Shown: piece after piece, positions 34,569 to 42,559 of the stretch | How positions within the stretch are numbered: position 1 is the first letter of the stretch | How the letters are laid out: the number at the start of each line of letters is the position of its first letter | Source of the DNA: Anaerolineae bacterium | GTDB lineage: Bacteria; Chloroflexota; Anaerolineae; Aggregatilineales; Phototrophicaceae | Assembly (NCBI GenBank): GCA_022843385.1 | Contig: JALHNT010000030.1 | Coordinates: forward strand, 1-64,000 | Length of the DNA: 64,000 bases | Direction of reading: 5' to 3' | Notes under the pieces: generated by a model | Databases searched by the model: none | Told to the model about the DNA's origin: nothing | The model's input: the letters and a program-made list of their open reading frames with translations, nothing else | Made by a program: the position numbers and the translations under genes

Positions 34569-35411
34569 ATGACATCACGAGTCTGGTTCATCACCGGAGC
34601 ATCGGCTGGGTTTGGCAAGCTGCTGGCTGAGGCGCTGCTGGCACGGGGTGAGCAGGTGGCCGGGACGATGCGGCAGGCGGAACAGGCGGCGGCCTTCACC
34701 CGGTCTGCGCCGGAACGAGCGCTGGGGATTGTGATGGATGTGACCGATGAGGCACAGGTACAGGCCGCGATCCAGGCGGCGGTCGAGCGCTTCAGCCGGA
34801 TTGATGTGCTGGTGAATAACGCCGGTCATGGGATGATCGGCGCGGTCGAGGAAACGTCGGACGCTGAGGCGCGGGCGTTGTTCGATGTCAATGTGTTCGG
34901 CGCGCTCCATGTGCTGCGGCATGGCGTGCCGGTGCTGCGCGGGCAGGGTAGGGGACTGGTCATTAACTTCAGCTCACAGGGCGGCATTCGCGGCTTCGGT
35001 GGGTCGAGCCTGTATTGCGCCACCAAGTTCGCCCTGGAAGCGATCTCGGAGGGACTGTTGGCCGAGGCCGGGCATCTCGGCATCCGGGTGATGCTGGTCG
35101 AGCCGGGCGGCTTCCGCACCGAGTTTCTGGGGCGTTCGATGCGCGTGGTCGAGCGCGAAGTCGAGGCTTACGCGCCCACGGTCGGGCAGCGACGTGCTAA
35201 TCTGAGCAAGCTGGATGGCAAGCAGCCGGGCGACCCGGTCAAGGGGATAACGCTGCTGCTGGAAGCGGTGGATGCGCCGGAGCCGCCTTTCCGTATCGTG
35301 ATGGGAACCGACGCCGTGAGCAATGTGCGCTGGAAGCTGGATACCCTCAGCAAGGATTTGACGGCCTGGGAAGCACGCAGTCTGGCTACTGATTTCCCAG
35401 CGGAGGGGTGA
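34569..35411 (+). CDS. Short-chain dehydrogenase/reductase
   Basis: 280 aa from the ATG at 34569 (CAGAGGA upstream). VWFITGASAGFGKLLAEAL has the TG-x3-G-x-G motif, followed by MDVTDEAQV, NNAGHGMIG, the active-site Ser in INFSSQGGI and YCATKFAL (Y-x3-K). The C-terminal EPGGFRTEF is typical of the classical SDR subgroup annotated as 'oxidoreductase, SDR family'. Upstream bases 34420-34447 carry a GTCGTCAGTCAAAAGTCGTC repeat word. The 3' end overlaps the convergent small gene by 26 bases. Confidence 0.92.
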   Translation: MTSRVWFITGASAGFGKLLAEALLARGEQVAGTMRQAEQAAAFTRSAPERALGIVMDVTDEAQVQAAIQAAVERFSRIDVLVNNAGHGMIGAVEETSDAEARALFDVNVFGALHVLRHGVPVLRGQGRGLVINFSSQGGIRGFGGSSLYCATKFALEAISEGLLAEAGHLGIRVMLVEPGGFRTEFLGRSMRVVEREVEAYAPTVGQRRANLSKLDGKQPGDPVKGITLLLEAVDAPEPPFRIVMGTDAVSNVRWKLDTLSKDLTAWEARSLATDFPAEG

Positions 35412-35607
35412 TGCTACGCTGATCGACCTGAATTAGCGCAGTCACGATCGGTGTTCCACTGAGGGCATGATAGGGATGCGGATCAGTATCAGGAGTATCA
35501 GTCAATATCTCGTCTTCAACCACAGAATTAATGAGCATCTGAGCCAGGCGCAAGCGTTCGACTTTGCTGAGGCGAGCCATTTCGATCATCAGGTCATGGA
35601 TGGTCAT
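35386..35607 (-). CDS. Small antitoxin-like hypothetical protein
   Basis: 73 aa from the ATG at 35607 (GGGAGA upstream). The N-terminal half, LMIEMARLSKVERLRLAQML followed by INSV, has the L-x3-ER-x2-LA-x2-L pattern of small addiction-module-type proteins. The second half is loose and Pro/Asp-rich. There is no toxin gene beside it. It overlaps the end of the SDR gene on the opposite strand. Confidence 0.5.
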   Translation of the reverse strand: MTIHDLMIEMARLSKVERLRLAQMLINSVVEDEILTDTPDTDPHPYHALSGTPIVTALIQVDQRSITPPLGNQ

Positions 35608-35707
35608 CGGGTATTCTCCCTCAATCTGATGCAATCATTATTCCACTTGTTCCTAGCAATCGCAACGCACCTTGGGTTATCACTGATTTCACGCCCATAG
35701 TGTGGGT

Positions 35708-36406
35708 TTACCCCACCAAATAGCGGGTCGCCAGCACGGTTTCGCGGACGATGCCATCCACCTTATCGACATAGTAGCCGTGCGCATTGGGGCGTGAACT
35801 GACGACGGTGTGCAGAGTGCCGTTGATGAAATGACCGGCAGCGCCATCGTCAAACGCATAACCCGGTAGGATGGCCTCATCGGCCAGCAGGCGATGTAGT
35901 GTCGGGCGGCGCTCGACCTCGCCATCGTAATGGGGTGAACAACTGCCCTTCAGATAACCGAGACAGGGCAGCACGGTCAGTTTGCCGGGGATCGAGTCGG
36001 TTGTCCCTTGCTCAAACCAACAGATCGCGCCGGCGCTCAACCCGGCCAGGATCATGCCCTGTTGTAGTGCCTTGCGCAGCATCCGATCCAGTCCCCATTC
36101 GCGCCAGAGCGCCAGCATCGATTTGGTGTTCCCGCCACCGACATAGATGACCTGCTGCGACAGGAGATAATCCTCGATGTCAGCCGTATGCGGCTGGAAC
36201 AGCGACAGGTGGCTGGGCGTCGCGCCGAGTTGGCTGAAGGCGCGGGTGAAGCGGGCGATGTAATCCGCGTTTTCGCCGCCGGCCTGGGGCAGAAAACACA
36301 CGTTGGGATGAGCGACTCCGGTCTGGTCGAGGATGTACTGATCGAGGGCGAGGTTGTCCGGCTCCATCGAGAAGCCCCCGCCCCCCATCGCAATGATCTG
36401 TTCCAT
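35708..36406 (-). CDS. Peptidase E-like protein (S51/cyanophycinase family)
   Basis: 232 aa from the ATG at 36406, where the family normally starts (IIAMGGGGFSMEPDN). AGGAGA lies 14 bases upstream, slightly far; an ATG at 36472 would add 22 residues. Family features are the loop VIYVGGGNTKSML, nucleophile GLSAGAICWF (Ser124), and the substrate-side segments GYLKGSCSPHYDGE and GYAFDDGAAG. S51 enzymes cleave Asp-X dipeptides or cyanophycin-type bonds in the cytosol. It follows the STAS-like gene on the same strand. Confidence 0.88.
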   Translation of the reverse strand: MEQIIAMGGGGFSMEPDNLALDQYILDQTGVAHPNVCFLPQAGGENADYIARFTRAFSQLGATPSHLSLFQPHTADIEDYLLSQQVIYVGGGNTKSMLALWREWGLDRMLRKALQQGMILAGLSAGAICWFEQGTTDSIPGKLTVLPCLGYLKGSCSPHYDGEVERRPTLHRLLADEAILPGYAFDDGAAGHFINGTLHTVVSSRPNAHGYYVDKVDGIVRETVLATRYLVG

Positions 36407-36456
36407 GGTGGGAATAGTGTCTCCTGAGTGAACGGAAACACGCTCAGTACGGTTGA

Positions 36457-36840
36457 TTACGATTTCTTGCATGACTCCAGATAGGCCAGCGCTTCCGTCC
36501 GATTTCTGAACCAGCGAACATTGTAGCGCCGGGTGATGCGCGCCAGCATTTGCTCGACCACACGGGCGGCGGCGTTGGTGCTGATGACTAACCACTCGCG
36601 CAGCTTGTCATGACGATAAGGGCCATTCAATGCCCCGCGCACCGTCTCCGGGATGGGCATGGTTATCATCTGGCTGAGATCGACCATTACGAACATGGGC
36701 TGATCCGATTGTTCGAGATGCTGCTGGATCGTCTCAAAAGCCAGGTGTACATCCTGGCCGCGCGCCTGCGGCTGCCACTGCATCAGCAGGGTGGGTGGAT
36801 CGTTGGTCAGTACTTCAATGGTTACAGTAGTTGATGTCAT
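36457..36840 (-). CDS. STAS/SpoIIAA-like protein, paralogue 1
   Basis: 127 aa. The fold is suggested by alternating strands and helices: LMQWQPQARGQDVHLAF, PMFVMVDLSQM, REWLVIST, and the C-terminal RWFRNRTEALAYLES. This layout is shared with the proteins at 43687 and 44692 (a VD/LI strand centre and an end helix following W/F-R/F), so the window holds three members. The role may be small signalling or anti-anti-sigma-like, but no kinase or sigma-factor gene is adjacent. Confidence 0.6.
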   Translation of the reverse strand: MTSTTVTIEVLTNDPPTLLMQWQPQARGQDVHLAFETIQQHLEQSDQPMFVMVDLSQMITMPIPETVRGALNGPYRHDKLREWLVISTNAAARVVEQMLARITRRYNVRWFRNRTEALAYLESCKKS

Positions 36841-37019
36841 GTTGTCGCACTCCCAGTTACCATCACTATAGTCTGATTCGGTCGAAACAAACCTTAAGAA
36901 AATAATTACCTGATGTGAATATAGGACATTGTGATATAGACCTGTCTTGCGACTCCCTGCACCGCGTCGGCCAGTTGCGATATACTTCGCCCCACAAAAT
37001 CACGAGCATGGGGTTGGTT

Positions 37020-38135
37020 ATGCGGTGGATGGTGGCGAGTGTGATGGTGGTGCTCTGGCTGGTTGCGCCGGTGGGAGCGGCTCCGCTGGCGGTAGGGTAT
37101 GCCCGCGATGAGGTGGTGGTCTATGCCGGGCCGGGGGATACCTTTCAGCGTGAGGCAGTGCTGCACGACGGGGTGCTGGTGCAGGTCATCGAACGCAGCC
37201 GGCTCGGTAACTGGGTGCGGGTGATGCGGGCGGTCGAGGGTGTAACGGTGATGGATGGCTGGGCGTTGACCGGCTCGTTGGTCTACAGCGCCAGCTTCCA
37301 GTTAGGCGATGTGCCGGTGGCGGCTGAGGAACCCCTGGCGGATTGGGCGCGGCTGCCGGATGAGAGTCTGGCGGCACTGTATCAGGTGCCCGTGATCCCG
37401 ACGCTGGACGAGGCCATGACCATGATCTACCAGGTAGGTCAGTCGTTTGGCAATAATCCACAGAGCGTGACCAAAGTGGGCGACAGCGTGGTTGCCAACC
37501 GGCTGTATCTGAACATCTTCTCGCAATCAGATTATGACCTCGGCCCGTATGGCTTCCTGGCGGAGACGTTGGCTTACTACGCGCCATCGACCCATAACAA
37601 CAGCGTGGCGGCGCGGCTGGGCATGAGCAGTTTCTCGGTGCTCGACCCGGCCTGGGCGGATCGGGATGCCTGTCTGCCGGCGGAGACGCCGCTGGAATGC
37701 GAGTTCCGGCTGAAGAAACCGTCAGTGGTGATGATTATGTTTGGGCCGAATGACCTGCGAGCGCTGGACGCCGAACGCTACGACCAGCAGATGCGGCTGA
37801 TCGTCGAGGCCTCGCTGAACAAGGGGGTCATCCCGGTGCTATGGCTCTTCGCCTATGACACGGCACATGAGCTATGGCCGAAAGCGCTGGCCTTTCAGCA
37901 GGCGTTGATCGCCATCGCGGCTGATTATCGTGTGCCGCTGGTCAACCTGTGGGCAGCGTCGCGTCCATTGCCCCGTTATGGCCTGGAAGGCGACGACATC
38001 CACCTGAGGAACAGCGGCTACACCTTTCTCAAGTTTTCTGGCGGCGAGGAAGCCCGATTTGGTGTCACCCTGCAAAACCTGCTGGCGCTACGGATGCTGG
38101 ACGAAATCCGCCAGATGGTGGCAGAGGATCAATAG
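37020..38135 (+). CDS. Secreted SGNH-hydrolase-like protein with SH3 domain
   Basis: 371 aa from the ATG at 37020 (GGGGTTGGTT upstream); the ATG at 37008 is an alternative. Signal peptide to VGAAP. The N-terminal SH3-like domain (about residues 25-85) has VYAGPGDTFQREAVLHDGVL and GNWVRVMRAVEG. The GDSL/SGNH-like domain (about 115-370) has MIMFGPNDLRALD (block III Gly/Asn) and a terminal EGDDIHLRNSGY (block V Asp/His). Block I Ser is not obvious: the region following VTKVGDSVVANRLYL reads GDSV. It likely acts on cell-wall or polysaccharide esters. Confidence 0.75.
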   Translation: MRWMVASVMVVLWLVAPVGAAPLAVGYARDEVVVYAGPGDTFQREAVLHDGVLVQVIERSRLGNWVRVMRAVEGVTVMDGWALTGSLVYSASFQLGDVPVAAEEPLADWARLPDESLAALYQVPVIPTLDEAMTMIYQVGQSFGNNPQSVTKVGDSVVANRLYLNIFSQSDYDLGPYGFLAETLAYYAPSTHNNSVAARLGMSSFSVLDPAWADRDACLPAETPLECEFRLKKPSVVMIMFGPNDLRALDAERYDQQMRLIVEASLNKGVIPVLWLFAYDTAHELWPKALAFQQALIAIAADYRVPLVNLWAASRPLPRYGLEGDDIHLRNSGYTFLKFSGGEEARFGVTLQNLLALRMLDEIRQMVAEDQ

Positions 38136-38225
38136 ATCAGACCAATCATCACAAATTGACTGTAGTGCATAGGGCAGGTGTATGGACTTCTCAAAGTCCG
38201 CCCCCGTATAGCTTCTCGCTGTTTC

Positions 38226-38253
38226 TTGTCCCTGTGATAAAGTGTGATATAAT
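38226..38253 (+). promoter_or_regulatory. Promoter of the HTH/NosL-like regulator gene
   Basis: TTGTCC at 38226-38231, a 16-bp spacer, and a consensus TATAAT at 38248-38253. It points to the gene at 38421, giving a 5' leader of about 160 bases. The spacer and -10 carry TGTGAT repeats (next entry). Confidence 0.65.
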
Positions 38254-38278
38254 GTGATGAATGTCACATAAAATCACA
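38233..38278. promoter_or_regulatory. Phased TGTGA/TCACA operator array
   Basis: TGTGAT begins at 38233, 38243 and 38253, exactly 10 bp apart. It is followed on the same strand by TCACA at 38264 and 38274, again 10 bp apart. The central pair (38253-38268) is a perfect TGTGA-N6-TCACA palindrome of the kind bound by CRP/FNR-family dimers. The array covers the promoter spacer, the -10 and the start of the transcript, which would suit repression. Binding by the adjacent DeoR-type protein or a CRP-family protein are both open. Confidence 0.6.
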
Positions 38279-38420
38279 GACATCGTGCGCTGGGTCATGC
38301 TGGTGAACCAGTGTAACCTCTGCACCAGTCACCGTTGTGTAGACCAGTCACGCGAAGGTGGTCGTTCCGGCGCAGTTAACCGATAATCGGGGGATGCCCC
38401 TGTCATGTGGAGGAATGCTC

Positions 38421-38987
38421 ATGACCCGCTTACCTGCTGCCCGGCGTGAACAGATACTCATCTGGTTACAGGACGAGCCGATGCTCACGATTGATGACAT
38501 GGCGCTGCGGCTGGGTGTGTCGCATATGACCATTCACCGCGATCTGGATGCGCTGGCACAAAGCGGCCAGGTGGTCAAGACACATGGTGGTGCCGCCCGC
38601 ATCCATCAGAATGAACCGACTCGTGGAACGGCGGCCTGTCAGGTATGTCAGGGAGCTGTACAGGAGCGCTCGGCCTTCGTCATCCACACCCGGCGCGGTG
38701 CAGTCATCGAGTTGTGCTGCGCCCATTGTGGTCTGCTGGCGCTGGCTGGCACAGCCGATGTCGCTTCAGCGCTGGCGCGCGATTTCATCTATGATCGGAT
38801 GGTCAACTGCTGGCAGGCGCATTATGTACTGGACTCCGACGTGGTTCGCTGCTGTGTGCCGAGCGTGTTGTGCTTTGCCAGCGAGAGCGATGCGCTGCGT
38901 TTTCAGCGCGGTTTCGGCGGCGTTGTAATGACCTGCGCCGAAGCCCAGCATCACCTGAGCCGTCATCACGAGCCACATCATCATTGA
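38421..38987 (+). CDS. DeoR-type HTH protein fused to a Cys/His-rich NosL-like domain (candidate copper sensor)
   Basis: 188 aa from the ATG at 38421 (GGAGG 8 bases upstream). Residues 3-61 are a DeoR-type winged helix (RREQILIWLQ, MALRLGVSHMTIHRDLDAL, VKTHGGAARI). Residues 70-172 resemble the NosL fold: C73-x2-C76, C99-C100-x2-C103, NCWQAHYVLDSD, C144-C145, then SVLCFASESDALRFQRGFGG. A His-rich tail, HHLSRHHEPHHH, follows. Ten Cys plus the His tail imply metal binding. NosL binds Cu(I), so copper control of mbnP/mbnH just downstream is a reasonable inference. Confidence 0.8.
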   Translation: MTRLPAARREQILIWLQDEPMLTIDDMALRLGVSHMTIHRDLDALAQSGQVVKTHGGAARIHQNEPTRGTAACQVCQGAVQERSAFVIHTRRGAVIELCCAHCGLLALAGTADVASALARDFIYDRMVNCWQAHYVLDSDVVRCCVPSVLCFASESDALRFQRGFGGVVMTCAEAQHHLSRHHEPHHH

Positions 38988-39031
38988 GATTTACCCGGTC
39001 AGTCATTGTTTAATTGTTTGGAGGATTTTGG

Positions 39032-39904
39032 ATGAAACGCTTGTTTTTGCTGGTGGCGCTGGTCTTCAGTCTGTTCAGCGTCGCCTCAGCTCAACATGGT
39101 CATAGTGACAGCAGCCAATCGGATATGGGCAGTGGCGATACAGTCATCCGCTTTGAAGGGCGGGTGGGTGATAAGGACGCCGCTTGTGGCATGTTATACG
39201 CGGGCGTGGGTTCTGCCGCGAGCGGTGTCGAGCTGACCGATTTCCGCTTCTACGTCTCGAATGTGCGCCTGATCGCCGCTGATGGTGCCGAAGTGCCGCT
39301 GGAATTGAAGCAGGATGGCCTGTGGCAGACCGAGGGTGTCGCCCTGCTGGACTTTGAAGATGGCACCGCCGGCTGCGCCGAATTCGGCAATGAGGCGCTG
39401 CGGAACAAGGTGGTCGGCACCGTCCCCGAAGGCGAGTACACCGGGCTGGCCTTCACCATGGGCGTCCCGTTCGAGTTAAACCACCTCGATACCACTGTCG
39501 CCCCCTCACCGCTCAATATCCCGGCCCTGTGGTGGAACTGGCAGTTCGGCTATAAGTTCGCCCGCATCGAGTTGCTGGCCGATGATCAGGTGTGGCTGCT
39601 GCATCTGGGCAGCACCGGTTGTGAAGCGCCGGATGGCAACACCCCGCCGGAAAGCCCCTGCGCCAATACCAACGCGGTTGAGGTGCGGCTGGATAACTTC
39701 AACCCGACAATGAACTTCGTCGTGGCCGATCTGGCGACGCTCTTTGCCGATGTTGACCTCAGCACCACTGTGCCGGAGCCGCCGGGCTGCATGTCTGGCC
39801 CGCAGGACCCGGATTGCGGCAGCATCTTCACCAGCCTCGGCCTGTCGCTGGAGACCGGCGCCGTCCTGACCGACAGCGCCCAGCAGATGTTCTGGGTACA
39901 GTAG
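39032..39904 (+). CDS. mbnP: MbnP-family copper-binding protein
   Basis: 290 aa from the ATG at 39032 (GGAGG 8 bases upstream). Signal peptide to ASA, then a His/Ser/Asp-rich mature N-terminus (QHGHSDSSQSDMG). Family features are FEGRVGDKDAACGM (C52), LTDFRFYVSNVRLI, GLAFTMGVPFELNH, the hallmark WWNWQFGYKFARIEL (Trp167, Trp168, Trp170) and later cysteines in STGCEAP, SPCANT, PPGCMSG and DPDCGS. MbnP binds copper outside the cytoplasmic membrane, and its partner MbnH converts a conserved Trp to kynurenine. It starts 44 bases after the regulator. Confidence 0.9.
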   Translation: MKRLFLLVALVFSLFSVASAQHGHSDSSQSDMGSGDTVIRFEGRVGDKDAACGMLYAGVGSAASGVELTDFRFYVSNVRLIAADGAEVPLELKQDGLWQTEGVALLDFEDGTAGCAEFGNEALRNKVVGTVPEGEYTGLAFTMGVPFELNHLDTTVAPSPLNIPALWWNWQFGYKFARIELLADDQVWLLHLGSTGCEAPDGNTPPESPCANTNAVEVRLDNFNPTMNFVVADLATLFADVDLSTTVPEPPGCMSGPQDPDCGSIFTSLGLSLETGAVLTDSAQQMFWVQ

Positions 39905-40394
39905 GGAGTGCGTTCACAAATGTCACCCGATGTTCGCTGGGGGCTAAAGCCGCCCAGCTATCTGGAATACGATAAGCGCACTAAAGGCGCTGAAAGAGAC
40001 AACGGGTGCAACCAGCCTGTTTAGAGCGTGTTATGAACTTCGCTCTCGTATTGCCCTCACCCCACGCTACGCAGCCTTCTCCTACGGGGAGAGGGGCTTA
40101 AAAGCACTACGTTCACGACATCTCCCCTTCTCCCGCTGGGAGAAGGGGCGGGGGGGATGAGGGCTAAAAGGTGCATAACAGGCTCTAGTGGGCTTGCCAA
40201 AAAGGTTAGCAGAGGGGTTAGCCCCTCTGCGACATTGACAGACACATGCAGATGAAACCTCTGGTTTCCAGGCGTGACCTGTTTGGACAAGAATATCATC
40301 GATCTGAAATCATGTTCATCTCGGTTCTGAGTTAAACCCCGTTCGTCAGTGAGGTGCCGCGATACGCGTCTCACGGTTCTATCCAGGTGAAGCC
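39905..40394. other. mbnP-mbnH spacer with inserted repeats
   Basis: 490 bases with no gene. It contains the element at 40022-40187 and a further hairpin, GCAGAGGGG-ttag-CCCCTCTGC (40209-40230). In most MbnP/MbnH loci the two genes are close together, so this spacer has probably been widened by repeat insertion and mbnH may need read-through or its own promoter; I see no clear promoter. Confidence 0.6.
40022..40187. mobile_element. MITE-like element between mbnP and mbnH, 166 bp
   Basis: Imperfect terminal inverted repeats: TAGAGCGTGTTATGAACTT (40022-40040), with the reverse complement of 40168-40187 reading TAGAGCCTGTTATGCACCTT. Inside are a CCCTCACCCC arm (from 40055) and a matching GGGGGATGAGGGCTAA arm, plus two internal CTCCTACGGGGAG and CTCCCGCTGGGAG hairpins. 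A TA at each end could be a target duplication of the kind IS630/Tc1-type elements make. No transposase. Confidence 0.6.
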
Positions 40395-41558
40395 ATGAAA
40401 CATCACTCGTTCGCAATCACATTGGCCTTGCTCGGTTGTGTTCTGCTGCTGGTGGCGCTGCCGCTGGCGGCACAGTCGCCGGTGGCAGGGACGCCCTACG
40501 TCTGGGAGCTGCCCACCGGCTTTCCTCTGCCGCTCATCCCCGAAGATAACCCGATGACGGTGGAGAAGGTCGAACTGGGGCGTTACCTGTTCTATGACCC
40601 GCAACTGTCGGGCAACGGGACGCAATCTTGCTCATCGTGTCACTTGCAGGAAAAAGCCTTCACCGACGGGCTGGCGCTCTCGGTCGGCTCAACCGGTCAG
40701 CAGACGCCGCGCAACGCGATGGCGCTGGTCAATGTGGCCTACAACGCCACCCTCACCTGGGCGCACCCGGAACTGATCGCGCTGGAACGGCAGATCCTCA
40801 TCCCGATGTTCGGCGAATTCCCGGTGGAACTGGGCATCACCGGCAATGAGGACGAAGTGCTGGCGCGTTTCCGCGATGACCCGACCTATCAAAGTCTGTT
40901 CGCCGCGGCCTACCCCGGCGACGCCGACCCGGTGAACTTCAACCGCATCGTTCAGGCGTTGGCGTCCTTCGTCCGCACCCTGATTTCCGGCGAGTCGCCC
41001 TACGATCATTATGTCTATGACCGGGATCGCAGCGCCCTCTCAGAGTCGGCGCAGCGCGGCATGGCGATGTTCCTCTCGGAAGACCTGGAATGCCATCACT
41101 GTCACACTGGTTTCAACATGACGCTCTCCACCGTCCATGCCAACACCACCTTCTTCGACCGCCCCTTCTTCAACACCGGCCTGTACAACCTGGGCGGCAC
41201 CGGTGCCTACCCGCCGGAAAACCCCGGCATCTTTGAATTCACCCATCAGCCGCGTGATATGGGCAAATTCCGCCCGCCGACGCTGCGCAATATCGCCTTG
41301 ACCGGGCCGTACATGCACGATGGCAGCATCGCCACGCTGGAAGAGGTGATCGCCTTCTATGAGCGCGGTGGCCGCCTGCTGGTGGATGGGCCGTTTGCCG
41401 GCGACGGGCGCGAGAATCCGTACAAGAGCGGCTTCATCCCCGGCTTCGACCTGACGGAAGAGGAACGCGCCGACCTGTTGGCTTTCCTGAACGCGCTGAC
41501 CGATCCAACTTTCACCACCAACCCGCTGTATAGCAATCCGTTTGTGAACGGGGGTTGA
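40395..41558 (+). CDS. mbnH: MbnH-type di-haem c peroxidase-like enzyme
   Basis: 387 aa with a signal peptide ending AAAQS. Two haem c sites: C79-S-S-C82-H83 and C233-H-H-C236-H237. Other features fit the CcpA/MauG superfamily: LGRYLFYDPQLSGNGTQSC, QTPRNAMALVNVAYN, MFGEFPVELGI, and the end KFRPPTLRNIALTGPYMHDG. MbnH oxidises a Trp of MbnP to kynurenine, and the downstream role of the pair is tied to copper. AGGTGA upstream of the ATG. It lies on the same strand as mbnP, across the repeat-filled spacer. Confidence 0.9.
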   Translation: MKHHSFAITLALLGCVLLLVALPLAAQSPVAGTPYVWELPTGFPLPLIPEDNPMTVEKVELGRYLFYDPQLSGNGTQSCSSCHLQEKAFTDGLALSVGSTGQQTPRNAMALVNVAYNATLTWAHPELIALERQILIPMFGEFPVELGITGNEDEVLARFRDDPTYQSLFAAAYPGDADPVNFNRIVQALASFVRTLISGESPYDHYVYDRDRSALSESAQRGMAMFLSEDLECHHCHTGFNMTLSTVHANTTFFDRPFFNTGLYNLGGTGAYPPENPGIFEFTHQPRDMGKFRPPTLRNIALTGPYMHDGSIATLEEVIAFYERGGRLLVDGPFAGDGRENPYKSGFIPGFDLTEEERADLLAFLNALTDPTFTTNPLYSNPFVNGG

Positions 41559-41609
41559 AGGAATACCGAAGATAGAAACCGAGAATTGCAGACTGACGCG
41601 CCGTTGCAC

Positions 41610-41638
41610 GTCCCTACACCCATCGCGTTCGTAGGGAC
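41610..41638. repeat. GTCCCTAC/GTAGGGAC hairpin repeat
   Basis: GTCCCTAC (41610-41617) and GTAGGGAC (41631-41638), perfect 8-bp arms with a 13-base loop, 50 bases after mbnH. It is a word family similar to the GTAGGGGCGG palindromes elsewhere in the window. It may serve as a transcript end, since no other terminator is visible after mbnH. Confidence 0.45.
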
Positions 41639-41761
41639 ACCCAACGGGGTGACCGTTTAAACCGTTACCCGAACACCTTATTCGTGAGCATGATTGCGTC
41701 CTACACAAGATCATCGCGTCCTGTTTACAACCCTCGGTGATTTCGTGGTATAGTCGGCGGC

Positions 41762-42424
41762 ATGAAAGCAGCCTTATTCGTCTGCTGGCGCACGCTCGTC
41801 CAGCTTCACCATCGCGGCTACGTCTTCGTCTGGGCCAACGTCCTGTGGTTCCTGCTGTCGATTCCCATCATCACCGGGCCAGCCGCCTGGGCCGGCCTAG
41901 TACGGATGAGCCGGCGCGGCTATCTGGAGCCGACGACTGGCCTGGATGACTTCTGGCAGGGCTTCCGCGAGAACCTCACGCGCGGCATCGGGCTGGCGCT
42001 GCTCAACGCCCTCATCATCGGCGTCAACCTGAGCAATCTGTGGAGCTACGCCAATGCGCCGGGCGTGCTGGCGGTTGCCCTGCGCTGGGTCTGGTTGCTG
42101 GTGCTGTTCTTCTGGCTGGCGCTCCAGCTCTACCTGTGGCCGCTGTACTACGAGATGAAACAGCCGACGCTGCTGGGGGCGATGCGCAACGCCGCGCTGA
42201 TGATCCTGCTCAACCCACTGTTCACCCTGGTCATCATGCTCGTCGCTGGCGCGGTCGCGCTCCTCAGCACCGGACTGGGTGCCCCCTGGTTGCTCATCAC
42301 CGGCGGGCTGCTGGCGGCGCTCGGCACCGGCGCGGTGCTGGATCGGCTGATCGTGGCCGGGCTGCGCCCCCCCCTGCCTCAACCTGCCCCGCCCGAAGAT
42401 ATTCGCATGGCTGACATCGAGTAG
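41762..42424 (+). CDS. YesL/DUF624-family membrane protein
   Basis: 220 aa. DUF624/YesL pattern: FVCWRTLVQLHHRGYVFVWA (residues 6-25), FLLSIPIITGPAAWAGLVRM, GLDDFWQGFRENLTRG, and LYLWPLYYEMKQPTLLGAMR. Five to six transmembrane helices. YesL-type proteins are usually encoded among carbohydrate uptake genes and have no proven biochemical function. A LacI-type regulator follows at 42560 on the same strand, in keeping with that setting, although no sugar transporter is in the window. Confidence 0.85.
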   Translation: MKAALFVCWRTLVQLHHRGYVFVWANVLWFLLSIPIITGPAAWAGLVRMSRRGYLEPTTGLDDFWQGFRENLTRGIGLALLNALIIGVNLSNLWSYANAPGVLAVALRWVWLLVLFFWLALQLYLWPLYYEMKQPTLLGAMRNAALMILLNPLFTLVIMLVAGAVALLSTGLGAPWLLITGGLLAALGTGAVLDRLIVAGLRPPLPQPAPPEDIRMADIE

Positions 42425-42559
42425 TTTCAGGTATACTGGTAGCGTCCACCAGGGTCAGAGAACAGGCGTTACGCGCCTGATATTAGGTTGTCCGGTAGAG
42501 GCACAAGAATATTGCGCCCCTGCATTCTCTGGACCCGTAACTCATGAGAACACACGATA

